A DNA stretch of 52,593 bases from NCBI GenBank assembly GCA_021108335.1, contig JAIORC010000146.1, positions 1 through 52,593 of the forward strand. The letters run 5' to 3'. Position 1 is the first letter of the stretch. The number at the start of each line of letters is the position of its first letter. Made by a program: the position numbers and the translations under genes. The notes beneath the pieces were generated by a model, which was not told the DNA's origin, did not search any database, and worked only from the letters and a program-made list of their open reading frames with translations. Shown piece by piece: positions 8,365-17,393 of this stretch. The DNA comes from Phycisphaerae bacterium. Lineage in GTDB: Bacteria; Planctomycetota; Phycisphaerae; SM23-33.

Positions 8365-9645
8365 ATGAACCGAATGAAAACCGTCATTGTTAAACTCGTT
8401 GCCATAAGCCTGATCGCAACATGTAGCCTAAACTGCTCGCAAGACAAACAAACCAATAACGGCACAAACCATGCCAAGGACGTTGAAAACTTTATTCTCG
8501 CTGCTAAAGATGGAGACTTGGAAAAAGTAAAGAGTCTTCTTCAAAACGGGATTAATGTGAACGCCCAAAACCTATACGATGTAACGGCCTTGATAATGGC
8601 GTCGCGATACGGCCATACCAAGACCGTCAAACTCTTGCTGGACAAAAGTGCTGACGTAAACGCCAAAGACAAATTCGGTTCAACGGCCTTGATAATGGCG
8701 TCGCTGGGCGGCCACGCGGAGATCGTCAAACAACTACTGGGCAAAGATGCCGACGTGAACGCCAAAGACGTATATGGTGCAACAGCCCTGATGGCGGCAT
8801 CGTCTGGCGGCCATACGAAGATCGTCAAGCTATTGCTGGGTAAAAACGCGGACGTCAACATCAAACAGGAAACAGCCGGAACGGCTTTGTGGATGGCTTC
8901 GTCTGACGGCCATACGGAAATCGTCAGGCTGTTGCTGGAAAAGAACGCGGATGTAAATACCAAAGGCTTGAGAGAGACAACGGCTTTGTGGATGGCTTCG
9001 GTTGATGGTCATACAGAGATCGTCAAACTGTTATTGGACAAGGGTGCCGAGATAAACACCAAAGATACAGAAGGCAACACCGCCCTGGCGATGGCAGTAG
9101 TGAAAAACCATACGAAAACCGTCAAACTCTTGCTGGACAAAGGCGCAAATGTGAATGCCAAAGACGGTATAAGCGTCTTGTCTTTGGCAGCAGTGAAAAA
9201 CCATATAAAAACCGTCAAACTCTTGCTGGACAGAGGCGCGGATGTGAATGCCAAAGACAAAAACGGTGTAACAGCCTTGTCTTTGGCAGTAGTGGCAAAC
9301 CATATAAAAACCGTCAAGCTCTTGCTGGACAGAGGCGCAAATATAAATGCTAAAAACAAAGACGGTATAACCACCTTGTCTTTGGCAATAGCGGAAAACC
9401 ATACGAAAATCATCAAACTCTTGCTGGACAGAGGCGCTGATGTGAATGCCAAAAGCACAGATGGCGTAACCGCCTTGTTGATGGCTGTGCTAGACAGCAA
9501 TACAGAAAATGTAAAACTGTTGCTGAACAGAGGCGCTGATGTGAATGCCAAACACAAAAACGGTGTAACCGCCTTGAAAATAGCCGAGAGAGAAGGCCAT
9601 ACGGAAATCATCAAGCTGCTTGAGAAAGCCGGGGCCAAACGGTAG
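8365..9645 (+). CDS. Exported ankyrin-repeat protein, possible lipoprotein
   Basis: 426 residues. A basic start and a hydrophobic helix (about 5-20) lead to Cys20 and Cys24, either of which could be a lipidation site, although neither fits the lipobox perfectly. From about residue 55 there are 11 full ankyrin repeats of about 33 residues (consensus VKLLLDKGADVNAKDKNG, then TALMLA and GHTEI) and a partial twelfth that ends with the protein. The seventh repeat is about two residues short. Ankyrin arrays bind other proteins; the partner is unknown. Adjacent repeats are nearly identical at the DNA level, especially in the second half, pointing to recent expansion. The gene is flanked on both sides by palindromic repeats and has no obvious operon partner. 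Confidence 0.88.
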   Translation: MNRMKTVIVKLVAISLIATCSLNCSQDKQTNNGTNHAKDVENFILAAKDGDLEKVKSLLQNGINVNAQNLYDVTALIMASRYGHTKTVKLLLDKSADVNAKDKFGSTALIMASLGGHAEIVKQLLGKDADVNAKDVYGATALMAASSGGHTKIVKLLLGKNADVNIKQETAGTALWMASSDGHTEIVRLLLEKNADVNTKGLRETTALWMASVDGHTEIVKLLLDKGAEINTKDTEGNTALAMAVVKNHTKTVKLLLDKGANVNAKDGISVLSLAAVKNHIKTVKLLLDRGADVNAKDKNGVTALSLAVVANHIKTVKLLLDRGANINAKNKDGITTLSLAIAENHTKIIKLLLDRGADVNAKSTDGVTALLMAVLDSNTENVKLLLNRGADVNAKHKNGVTALKIAEREGHTEIIKLLEKAGAKR

Positions 9646-9651
9646 GTTTTT

Positions 9652-9745
9652 CCGCGTGGGTGCAAGCACCCACCCTGCGCGTGGTGGCCTTCCCAGGCCA
9701 CCACGACACAGGCTTGCCCCATGAGGGTTACAAACTTGTGCCACC
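9652..9745. repeat. Composite palindromic repeat (modules C, B and a hybrid)
   Basis: Module C (arms GTGGGTGC/GCACCCAC, 9656-9673) is followed by module B (arms GTGGTGGCCT/AGGCCACCAC around TCCC, 9681-9704). A third piece begins like the GGCTTGCCCC element and ends like module A (about 9708-9745). Confidence 0.85.
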
Positions 9746-9767
9746 TGCACCGATTTCGCAATGGTCT

Positions 9768-10892
9768 CTATTTCATGCCGAACATTTTTTCCTTGAGGTC
9801 GAGGTAATAGAAATAATTTTCCTGCGAGACGTCCGGTGGGCAGCGGTGGTCGCAGAAGGGGATGTACCCGCCACGCTCGACGTACGGCACGAGCGACTCC
9901 ATGTATTTCTTTATCGCCTCCGGCCCCCTAGCCATCTGCATCTTGTCGAATCCGCCCATAATCCGCAGGTCTTTGCCGTATTCGTCCAGCAGTTCGCCGG
10001 GATGACTGCAGCCGTTGACCTCGAACGGGAAAAGACAATTAATGCCGCCCTCGAGAAGATACGGCAGAATCGGCCTGACGTCGCCGTCGCAGTCGGTGTA
10101 CCACAGGTCTATACCGTGGGCCTTGAGTTTGGCGTTGATCCGCTTGTACCGCGGCATAACCACGTTCTTGAAAAAATCCACCGAAACAATCGGGCCGTTC
10201 TTAAAACAGATGTCCTCCCAGCCGCTGGCGTAATCGAAATCGATCTCGCCGAGAACCTGATCGAGAAAATTCTCCACCAGCACGCAGCTTGTCTCCACCA
10301 TGTCCTCAACCATATCGGGATAGTCGAAACACGCATAAGCCAGCCCCTCGAAAGTCAGCATGTCGCGTACCCTGCCGATCATCGAGCCGCAATCCACGCC
10401 CACCGGATAATCACGCTCCGGCGGATGGGCCTTCCTGATAGCCTCGACGTCCAGCTTGCGGTCAGGATGATTAACGTCGAATCGCTCCTCCTTGACCCGT
10501 TTCCAATCGTCCGCGGTAACGACCGAAGATTTCAGGTAATGCGGAATGCTGCTACCCTGACCGTCTTTGGGCACCTCCGCGAGCAGACCGTCCCGGTTGC
10601 GGATAATTTTGTGATTTTCGGTCTCGTCAATTACTTCCTCCTGAAAAGGCGGACATAGCTCGACGCAACCGCTGACGACACAAATCTTGTCCATACCGAA
10701 AAGTTCATGCGCCTCGTCATGAGTCGTAATGCCGTTTTCGATAAAAATCGGCCATTGCTTGAAATTTTCTTCCCAAAAGCCGAACTCCATGTTGAAGCAG
10801 CGGTCAACCGGTTTGTAGTGCATCTGGTTATTGAACCGCTGGCGGCTGGTCATGGTAGCTTTCCACGGTTCCCTGCATGTCTGAATGGCCAT
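9768..10892 (-). CDS. Uroporphyrinogen decarboxylase-family protein (methyltransferase-like)
   Basis: 374 residues with the URO-D/MtaA/CmuA-type barrel. Segments such as SGWEDICFKNGPIVSVDFFK, IDLWYTDCDGDVRPILPYLL and the final GGYIPFCDHRCPPDVS match the non-haem branch of the family. There, Cys/His/Asp residues of the barrel bind a metal and members act on methylated substrates. True HemE signature motifs are absent, so haem synthesis is unlikely. AGGAGAG lies six bases before the ATG at 10892. It is divergent from an AraC-type regulator across a 178-base gap, which suggests substrate-induced control. The substrate is unknown; no corrinoid protein is next to it. Confidence 0.78.
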   Translation of the reverse strand: MAIQTCREPWKATMTSRQRFNNQMHYKPVDRCFNMEFGFWEENFKQWPIFIENGITTHDEAHELFGMDKICVVSGCVELCPPFQEEVIDETENHKIIRNRDGLLAEVPKDGQGSSIPHYLKSSVVTADDWKRVKEERFDVNHPDRKLDVEAIRKAHPPERDYPVGVDCGSMIGRVRDMLTFEGLAYACFDYPDMVEDMVETSCVLVENFLDQVLGEIDFDYASGWEDICFKNGPIVSVDFFKNVVMPRYKRINAKLKAHGIDLWYTDCDGDVRPILPYLLEGGINCLFPFEVNGCSHPGELLDEYGKDLRIMGGFDKMQMARGPEAIKKYMESLVPYVERGGYIPFCDHRCPPDVSQENYFYYLDLKEKMFGMK

Positions 10893-10941
10893 AATTCTCT
10901 CCTGAACAATAATGTGCTATCGTAAACCCAAATACGTTAAA

Positions 10942-10972
10942 AACAGTAACCTTACGAATATTTATCACTGTT
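10942..10972. promoter_or_regulatory. Possible operator between the UroD-family and AraC genes
   Basis: The inverted hexamers AACAGT (10942-10947) and ACTGTT (10967-10972) lie 19 bases apart, roughly two helical turns centre to centre, in the divergent promoter region. The spacing suits a dimeric regulator, but the half-sites are short. Confidence 0.3.
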
Positions 10973-11070
10973 ACACCACTAAGCATAAGCCATTTCAGGA
11001 TATTTTGGAATAGACGAGAATAACACGTCCATGTACAATAATAAGACGCTTTTGCGAAACGGGCAGATAA

Positions 11071-11880
11071 ATGAAAGAAATTACCCCCGACAAAATTCAG
11101 CCGGTCGTCCGGGTTGCCAATTACTTTGGCGTCCCGGTCGGCCGCTATTGGGGCCCGCGGAAAATCCCTGACCCGGAATTAATCCTGATTGTCCGCGGCC
11201 GTTTTGAATATATCGACGCCGCCGGCCAAACCGAGACGCTCCATTCGGGCCAGGTGCTTCTGATAGAACCCAACGTGATTCACACCTTCCGTCGCGCCCA
11301 TGGCGGGGGACGGGCAAGCATTAGTTGCCTGCATTGCGAGTTGGTTCCGTGGGGCCAATGGGCAACGAATGACTACCGTCTGAATCCGTCGCCCCGGCGG
11401 ATCACTTCGACAGGCCGAGACGTTACGCTGGGCAGCCTGTTTGAAACCACCGCCAAAGCATTCACCGGTATCGGCAAATATCAGCAGGAACTGGTCTCGA
11501 CGCTGGCCCGGAGTATCTGGATTCGCCTGGCGGAATACTGGACTGACAAACCGGCTGACAAAAAACGGTTATCCGCCCGAATGGAGCAAATGACGGAATT
11601 CCTCCGCAAGCGATTTCGTGATCCGGTAACCCGGCAAGACCTGGCTGTGCGTTTCGGCCTGACGCCGGAATACGTAAATGCGCTTTTCAAAAAAGAACTC
11701 GGCATGGCCCCGGCGGAATTCATTAATCGCCAACGGGTTAATCACGCAACACTTCTCCTGTCGCAAAAGAGCATGACGGTGAAGCAGGTTTCCGAGGCTG
11801 TGGGATTTCCCGACCCGTTCTACTTCTCCAAAATCTTCAAGCGTTACACAGGCCTGCCGCCCAGCAAAAAACTCCCTTAG
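11071..11880 (+). CDS. AraC-family transcriptional regulator with cupin sensor domain
   Basis: 269 residues. The N-terminal half (about 20-110) is a cupin-like ligand-binding domain (PELILIVRGRFEYID, SGQVLLIEPNVIHTF). The C-terminal 100 residues form two helix-turn-helix units; the second carries the typical VKQVSEAVGFPDPFYFSKIFKRYTG signature before a Pro-Ser motif. It lies divergently next to the UroD-family gene and probably controls it, perhaps together with itself. The effector is not evident. Confidence 0.9.
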   Translation: MKEITPDKIQPVVRVANYFGVPVGRYWGPRKIPDPELILIVRGRFEYIDAAGQTETLHSGQVLLIEPNVIHTFRRAHGGGRASISCLHCELVPWGQWATNDYRLNPSPRRITSTGRDVTLGSLFETTAKAFTGIGKYQQELVSTLARSIWIRLAEYWTDKPADKKRLSARMEQMTEFLRKRFRDPVTRQDLAVRFGLTPEYVNALFKKELGMAPAEFINRQRVNHATLLLSQKSMTVKQVSEAVGFPDPFYFSKIFKRYTGLPPSKKLP

Positions 11881-11962
11881 AGCAGTTTTCAGAAACGCTG
11901 TCGTAATTTGTGTGGATTTACCGGCGGATACCGGTGTTTCTTGGCAACTAACCCAGATGTTT

Positions 11963-12053
11963 GGGTGGTATGGCTTGCAAGCAAGCCATGCCACCCAGGT
12001 TTGTGTTTTTCTCGCGTGGTGGCCTTGGCAGGCCACTACGGCACAGGTTGCAT
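11963..12053. repeat. Composite palindromic repeat (modules D, B and part of A)
   Basis: Module D is a 34-base palindrome with 16-base arms and one mismatch, centred on GGCTTGC AA GCAAGCC (11963-11996). A degenerate module B follows (12015-12040, loop TGGC rather than TCCC), then half of module A (GCACAGGTTGC). It sits between the convergent araC-type gene and the transglutaminase gene. Confidence 0.8.
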
Positions 12054-12057
12054 TTTT

Positions 12058-14388
12058 TTACGTGATGGTTTTCCCCGGTCTGTCGACTTTTTGTTTCCTG
12101 ACGGTTTTTTTGCCGTGAGCGGTTAAATGTTCGCTGAGAGTCTGAAAATTCTTTTCCGCCTGCCGTTGCGTTTCGGCGGCTGGAGCCTGATCGCCCCACC
12201 GCCATTGGTATTGCAGCTCCGCCATTTGCTCCAAAAGCCCCGCCGGCAACGAGAACTGCTCCCCGGCCGCGCAAACCCGCTCCCGCAACGTATCGCCGGG
12301 CGTGGCGGCAAACCCGCGACGTTCGAGCATCGCCAGGAATTTGAACAGTAACGCAAATTTCCGGCCGTCGTCGGCAGGAGCCCGACGAACGCGTTTAATC
12401 CGCCACCGAACCCGGCGAAGAGACACAACCGCCAGAACCACGGCAACCGCGCCTGCAAACCACATCAGGAAATTCACCAGTATTCGATCCACGGTTCCAT
12501 GAGTAAATATCCTACCGACGCTTCTGCCCAACGCCTTGATCCATTCCCAGAATCGCCTCAGGCCGCCAAAGAGCCAATCGATCATGTCAGTACGCATCTC
12601 ATCCTGCGTCGAGGTGTCATAGCCGACGACTTTCTGATACCAGAAAAACCGGATATCCTGCCAGAAATCGCCCAGCCATGCCCAGAATCCCTGTTCGTCT
12701 CTTTGCTGCGCCAAAGCAGGCGTAGCGTCTAGAATTCGCCAGTCAGTCTCTTGAGAATACACCTCGCACCATGCGTGAGCATCACGTTCCCGGACGGTGT
12801 ATTGTTTACCGGCCTCGTCGTATTCGTTAAGCGTAAACCCCATGGCGACGCGGGCCGGCACGTCCAACAGGTTACACATCACCGCCAAGGCCGAGGCGAA
12901 GTATTCGCAGTGGCCTTTCTGGAGATAAAACAGGAAATCCTCCACGCCGTCGCGAGACATGTCGCTGTCGGAAATATCCAGCGTATAGTCATACTCGTCC
13001 CGTAGTTTCTGCTGGATTCTAGCGGCGATGGCCATGTTCCATTTGTTACGATTCGCCGGGTCGGATTGGCGTTTGTCCAGCAGATCCTGGCACCATTGCT
13101 TCGCCAGTGTGAGAATTCTCTGGTGGGTATCTGAAGGCAAAAATACCCTCGGGGTGACAAAATTGTCGTATCCTTCCATCCTCGGCTGCCTTAACCAGGC
13201 CAGTTGGGAAGCATTCAGTGGATGTGTAAATGAATACGTCGTGTATTGAATTTTGTTATTGTACCCATAATTTCTGCGTGCTTTGTACGCCAGGTCGAGC
13301 GTTGCGTCAGCCGAGCCTGCGTGCAATCGCAATTTGACCGTCGGATAGGGAACAGCCAGATTCGACATGCCAAGCGAAACCATGCTGACCTCATGCCGCA
13401 CCGTCGAAGCCATCAGGGACTCGCTTACCCTGGGCAATACGGTGCGAGGTTCGAATTGATCTCTGGAGTGTTTTTCGAACGTACTTTCGAAAGGGGCGAT
13501 TTTTCTCCATGTCGAATGGCTGTAAGTGTCCAGCACACCGGCTCGGAGATATCGTTCGGAATCACCGGACGCCTGGCCCGGCGTCTGGCCGCGATATATC
13601 CTTACACGCATAATCACGCGGTCGGAGAGATAGATATCTTTCCGCCCGCCAAGGCGTACAATCGGATCAAACCCCACATCCAACAGTTGCTGCCCGACAT
13701 AACCCATCAGTCGATCAGCCGCCCTGGGAGCAAGTATAAACGCCAGCAGCGAACCAACCAAAGCCGGCAGAAGAATAAACAACATGGTGCGACGGAGTGC
13801 CCGGCCAGGCCAGTCCCGCACGACATTCCAGGCAACCTTGCGAGGCTCCAGCGGCCCCACCTCGCCCGGAAGAGTTACCGCCGCCGCCGCGTCCAACCCG
13901 CGCTTCAACGTGAGCACCATCCCCACGTACAACGCCAGCATCAGGTATATCACCGTAACAAATGAAAACCACAATGCCGAGCAGATCAACGCCGTGGTTA
14001 CAAGCAACAGAATATTCAAAGTGAGCAGTTGCACATAATCCCGTATTCGCTTTCTCTCGAACAACTTGCACAACTGGATGAGAATCATGAAATGCCCAAT
14101 TGTTACGATAGCCATCTGGTCGGTGTGGATGTACTCCAACAGGGCGACACAAGTAGCCGTTATCACGCCCAGATTCACCAGCTTTCGCTCGACATATATT
14201 TCCATGTTCTGACGCATGGCTATAAAATTCACCACAATAGCCAGGGTTGAACTAAGAACATAAAACCAGTTCCCCTCCGCAATACTGAAAGTTACCGTCC
14301 CTATCAGCATCAGCAGCAGCAAAGGCTGCTCCAGCCGTCGCCGCTCGGTCAGCAGTATTTCTGCCTGTGTAAAACTGGCCAGAGGCAT
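12058..14388 (-). CDS. TgpA-like membrane transglutaminase (DUF3488 / transglutaminase / DUF4129)
   Basis: 776 residues. The N-terminal third holds about six membrane helices (DUF3488/TgpA_N). The soluble centre is a papain-like transglutaminase core with the triad visible as Cys in KGHCEYFASA (about residue 493), His in RDAHAWCEVY and Asp in WRILDATPA. A last membrane helix (about 640-660) precedes a cytoplasmic DUF4129-like tail. Its ATG overlaps the DUF58 stop codon as TGATG, so the two proteins are coupled. The MoxR-DUF58-transglutaminase trio is common in many bacteria and is thought to process or assemble envelope proteins, but the substrate is unknown. Confidence 0.9.
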   Translation of the reverse strand: MPLASFTQAEILLTERRRLEQPLLLLMLIGTVTFSIAEGNWFYVLSSTLAIVVNFIAMRQNMEIYVERKLVNLGVITATCVALLEYIHTDQMAIVTIGHFMILIQLCKLFERKRIRDYVQLLTLNILLLVTTALICSALWFSFVTVIYLMLALYVGMVLTLKRGLDAAAAVTLPGEVGPLEPRKVAWNVVRDWPGRALRRTMLFILLPALVGSLLAFILAPRAADRLMGYVGQQLLDVGFDPIVRLGGRKDIYLSDRVIMRVRIYRGQTPGQASGDSERYLRAGVLDTYSHSTWRKIAPFESTFEKHSRDQFEPRTVLPRVSESLMASTVRHEVSMVSLGMSNLAVPYPTVKLRLHAGSADATLDLAYKARRNYGYNNKIQYTTYSFTHPLNASQLAWLRQPRMEGYDNFVTPRVFLPSDTHQRILTLAKQWCQDLLDKRQSDPANRNKWNMAIAARIQQKLRDEYDYTLDISDSDMSRDGVEDFLFYLQKGHCEYFASALAVMCNLLDVPARVAMGFTLNEYDEAGKQYTVRERDAHAWCEVYSQETDWRILDATPALAQQRDEQGFWAWLGDFWQDIRFFWYQKVVGYDTSTQDEMRTDMIDWLFGGLRRFWEWIKALGRSVGRIFTHGTVDRILVNFLMWFAGAVAVVLAVVSLRRVRWRIKRVRRAPADDGRKFALLFKFLAMLERRGFAATPGDTLRERVCAAGEQFSLPAGLLEQMAELQYQWRWGDQAPAAETQRQAEKNFQTLSEHLTAHGKKTVRKQKVDRPGKTIT

Positions 14389-15560
14389 CAGGCTTCCTCC
14401 TTTTGGCCAGTCTCGATCAACGGGTTTTCCTGGAACACGGCGTCTAACTGTTCTGGGTTCAACACTTCCATATGCCGTGCGGTACGGGCCAATTCCTTAA
14501 GCTGCGGCGAATCGATTTCCTCGAAGCGATCCGACACCAGGATCACTTGGGCGCTGCGGATATCAGAAGCGTCAACGACTTTGAGAATCATCTGGAAATC
14601 CACGCCGGGTTCCTGGACATCGGCAAGGCAATCCAGCAGATCGACCCGGACGCCAACGGAAGTTCCCGGCAAAACGACTTGGGCTTTATCCTCTCCCGCC
14701 AAAGCCAAGGCCACCTGGTATCCTCGCCGCAAGGCCTGCTCGATAAGCGTCGCGGCGAAGCGCAGCATCTTTTCCCGCCACAGAAAAGCAGAAGAATCGT
14801 CGCCGACCACGGGAATATCCAATATCACGAACAGCGAGTCCGGCACGGGATGGGCCATCTCTCGAACTACCGGCGTCTGCCGCCCGGCACTTCGCCGCCA
14901 GTGTATCCACCGCGGGTTGTCACCCTGGCGATAGTCCCGCAGGCCGAAAAACTCGTCCTGCCCACCCTGCATTCGCCCAGGCTGGGCCGTCGAAATAACC
15001 ATCGCGCCATGCATCAGCAGGTCGCTGGTGATATGCCCCTTGGCCGGCCAAACCACCATCGAAGTAGGCCGGAACATATCCCGCCGCACCACCACCAGCC
15101 CAAAAGGAAAATTCGTGGAAATTCGCACGCCCTGCAATTCAATTCGCCCCCGCCGGGCCGCGGCAAGACGACTTCCGGCACGAAACACCGACCGGGCGGC
15201 AAGATGAACGCAATAGCCGCGGGCATCATCGATGCCGCGGGGCACGATTTCGCTCAACTCGATTCCCAGGCAACTGAACCATCGCTGGGTGTTCCGGAGA
15301 AAATAACCGAAGTAGACAGACTCATACTGCCAAGCGCGATCGGGCAAATCGCGATGCACCGCTACCCCGGAAATCATGCCCCTGGCCAGTATCGACGAAA
15401 TGGCAAGACTGCCCAACATCGCCCCGAAAATCACGAACAGCATCGGCATGTGACTGCGGACAGCGGCTAGGCCAACCATCAGGCTGAGCGACAGGAACAC
15501 CCAGCCGGGACCTGTAACCCGCAGAGAATTCGATCTGGTTTTCTTTTTACGCCTCGCCAT
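14388..15560 (-). CDS. DUF58 (VWA-like) membrane protein
   Basis: 390 residues from the chosen start MARRKKK. Two membrane helices (about 17-60) are followed by a beta-rich domain and then the DUF58 signature (DEFFGLRDYRQGDNPRWIHWR, about residue 230), with a VWA-like fold after it. Starting at 15560 leaves ten bases after the moxR stop. A longer frame to 15674 would only add an Arg-rich stretch that overlaps moxR. The protein probably works at the membrane with the neighbouring MoxR ATPase. Confidence 0.9.
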   Translation of the reverse strand: MARRKKKTRSNSLRVTGPGWVFLSLSLMVGLAAVRSHMPMLFVIFGAMLGSLAISSILARGMISGVAVHRDLPDRAWQYESVYFGYFLRNTQRWFSCLGIELSEIVPRGIDDARGYCVHLAARSVFRAGSRLAAARRGRIELQGVRISTNFPFGLVVVRRDMFRPTSMVVWPAKGHITSDLLMHGAMVISTAQPGRMQGGQDEFFGLRDYRQGDNPRWIHWRRSAGRQTPVVREMAHPVPDSLFVILDIPVVGDDSSAFLWREKMLRFAATLIEQALRRGYQVALALAGEDKAQVVLPGTSVGVRVDLLDCLADVQEPGVDFQMILKVVDASDIRSAQVILVSDRFEEIDSPQLKELARTARHMEVLNPEQLDAVFQENPLIETGQKEEA

Positions 15561-15570
15561 TGTCAGGCCG

Positions 15571-16506
15571 CTATTGCGGTACGGGAATCGTCTCGAGAAT
15601 CTTCTGGAAAACCGCCTCGCCTGCCGAAGTTGCCCCGTCGCGGGCAAACGCCTTGGCCATGAGACGATGGGCACAAACCGCGGTAGCCAGAGACTTTATG
15701 TCATCGGGAATCACGTAGTCCCGCCCAGCCAGCAGGGCCGAAGCACGTGCAGCCTGCATCAACGCCAGCGACCCGCGCGGCGAAAGACCTATCGTCAGCT
15801 CATCGCTCCGCCTTGTCGCCTCGGCAATGTTCAGGATGTAGTCCACCAGCGCATCTTCCACCCGCACCTCCAGCACTGCATCCTGCAATTCCGCCAGCTC
15901 CACGCCGGTCATGACCGGCTGGAGTTCGGCGAGTCTTGTCCGGGCCGGCTGGGTGCGAAGAATCTCCCGTTCGGTATCCTTGTCGGGATGTCCCAGACGC
16001 ACGCGAAGCATGAACCGGTCAAGCTGGTTCTCCGGTAAAAAGTAGGTCCCCTCGAATTCGTAGGGGTTTTGCGTGGCGATTACCATAAACGGCGGCTCCA
16101 GCGGATAAGTAGTTCCGTCGGCGGTTATCTGCGTCTCGTTCATCGCCTCGAGCAACGCGCTTTGCGTACGGGGCGTAGTGCGGTTGATCTCATCGGCCAG
16201 TATGATATTGGCGAAGATAGGCCCCTTCTTGAAGGAAAACCGCCCTTCCCGGGAATCGTATACACTGACGCCGAGAATGTCACTGGGCAGCAAATCGGGC
16301 GTCATCTGTATCCGGCTGAATTCGCTGTCGATCGAGGCGGCGATGGTACGGCTGAGAATCGTCTTGCCCACACCGGGCACGTCCTCCAGCAAAACATGCC
16401 CCCTGGCCAGCAGGGCAACCACCACCTGCCGAACAGCGGAAGCCTTGCCGAATAAAACCGTTTGTATCTGCTCGAATAACGCGTAAACCTTTTTTTCGTC
16501 TACCAT
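15571..16506 (-). CDS. MoxR-family AAA+ ATPase
   Basis: 311 residues. Walker A is DVPGVGKT (about 42-49) and Walker B is IILADE, with sensor residues in MVIATQNPYEFEGTYFLPE and a C-terminal lid domain. MoxR proteins are chaperone-like ATPases that act on VWA-domain partners; DUF58 follows immediately and a transglutaminase after that. First gene of the trio, transcribed away from ribE. Confidence 0.94.
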   Translation of the reverse strand: MVDEKKVYALFEQIQTVLFGKASAVRQVVVALLARGHVLLEDVPGVGKTILSRTIAASIDSEFSRIQMTPDLLPSDILGVSVYDSREGRFSFKKGPIFANIILADEINRTTPRTQSALLEAMNETQITADGTTYPLEPPFMVIATQNPYEFEGTYFLPENQLDRFMLRVRLGHPDKDTEREILRTQPARTRLAELQPVMTGVELAELQDAVLEVRVEDALVDYILNIAEATRRSDELTIGLSPRGSLALMQAARASALLAGRDYVIPDDIKSLATAVCAHRLMAKAFARDGATSAGEAVFQKILETIPVPQ

Positions 16507-16596
16507 AATTTTATCTCAATTCGAATTATTGCGAAAATACATGGGTTTCGATTATAACATGGTTGCAGGTAGCCGGACAAGGCTGCAAAATCAACA

Positions 16597-16638
16597 TTGA
16601 CGGGATCGCGAAAAACATATTAAAAAAAATTACAGAAT
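16597..16638 (+). promoter_or_regulatory. Putative ribE promoter and A-rich leader
   Basis: TTGACG (16597-16602) and TATTAA (16618-16623) lie 15 bases apart, a short spacing. The string AACATATTAAAAAAAAT (16614-16630) and a following CAGAAT are the same as before purH. No Shine-Dalgarno sequence precedes the ribE ATG, and no FMN riboswitch-like fold was seen. Confidence 0.4.
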
Positions 16639-16659
16639 CGCGAAAAAATTATTTAAAAA

Positions 16660-17319
16660 ATGTTTACGGGAATTATTCAACATGTCGGGGCGATTACCGA
16701 TGTCCGCTCCACCGGAGACGGCAGGCGGCTGACGATAGACATCGGCCCACTGGCCGACGGGCTGAGCCTCGGCGATAGCGTCGCCGTCAACGGCGTGTGC
16801 CTCACCGCCTCCACCATCGACGGCCCGCGAGGCCAATTCGACGTCGTCGCCGAATCGCTGACCCGCTCGACGCTGGGCGACCTACGGGCAGGAGCAAAGG
16901 TGAATCTCGAACGCGCGCTTCGCGCCGACGCCGGGCTGGACGGGCACATCGTCCAAGGCCATGTCGACGAAACCGCCACCGTCAAAGCTATCCGGCGAGG
17001 CCAGGCATGGACGGTGGAATTCGCCGCGGACAAGTCGCTGATCGACCTGATGGTGCCCAAAGGCTCCGTCGCCATCGACGGCGTGTCGCTAACGCTGGCC
17101 GGCGTCGACGCGACCGCCAACACCTTCGCCGTAGCCCTGATCCCCACGACCCTGGCTGAGACAACCCTGACCGACCTCGCAGCGGGCGGTACGGTCAATA
17201 TCGAAACCGACATCCTGGGCAAATATGTCCGGCGATACCTCCAGCAGATGCTCACCGGCGATTCAAACAGCCCCGGCAGTTTGACCATCGAAAAACTCCG
17301 CAATGCAGGTTTCGCGTAA
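16660..17319 (+). CDS. ribE: Riboflavin synthase, alpha subunit
   Basis: Converts two molecules of 6,7-dimethyl-8-ribityllumazine into riboflavin and a pyrimidinedione. The 219 residues show two tandem lumazine-binding barrels. The first opens with the invariant MFTGIIQHVG. The second opens around residue 98, where HIVQGHVDETA includes the typical GHVD. Both carry the SVAVNGVCLT / SVAIDGVSLT motif. The start is fixed by the family's MFTGI ending at residue 5. A strong terminator follows; the gene stands alone and other rib genes are not in the window. Confidence 0.96.
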   Translation: MFTGIIQHVGAITDVRSTGDGRRLTIDIGPLADGLSLGDSVAVNGVCLTASTIDGPRGQFDVVAESLTRSTLGDLRAGAKVNLERALRADAGLDGHIVQGHVDETATVKAIRRGQAWTVEFAADKSLIDLMVPKGSVAIDGVSLTLAGVDATANTFAVALIPTTLAETTLTDLAAGGTVNIETDILGKYVRRYLQQMLTGDSNSPGSLTIEKLRNAGFA

Positions 17320-17339
17320 CCGCCAATCGGCATAAAAAA

Positions 17340-17364
17340 AACCTCCCGTTACGGGAGGTTTTTT
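17340..17364. terminator. Bidirectional terminator between ribE and fabF
   Basis: ACCTCCCGT and ACGGGAGGT form the hairpin, flanked by an A-run on one side and TTTTTT on the other. It can end both ribE (plus) and fabF (minus). Confidence 0.92.
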
Positions 17365-17393
17365 CAGATTTTCTATTTATCAGCCGGGGAGCA

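Noticed and set aside
16507..16659. FMN riboswitch upstream of ribE
   Set aside because: The 150-base region is A-rich and shows no conserved multi-stem fold.
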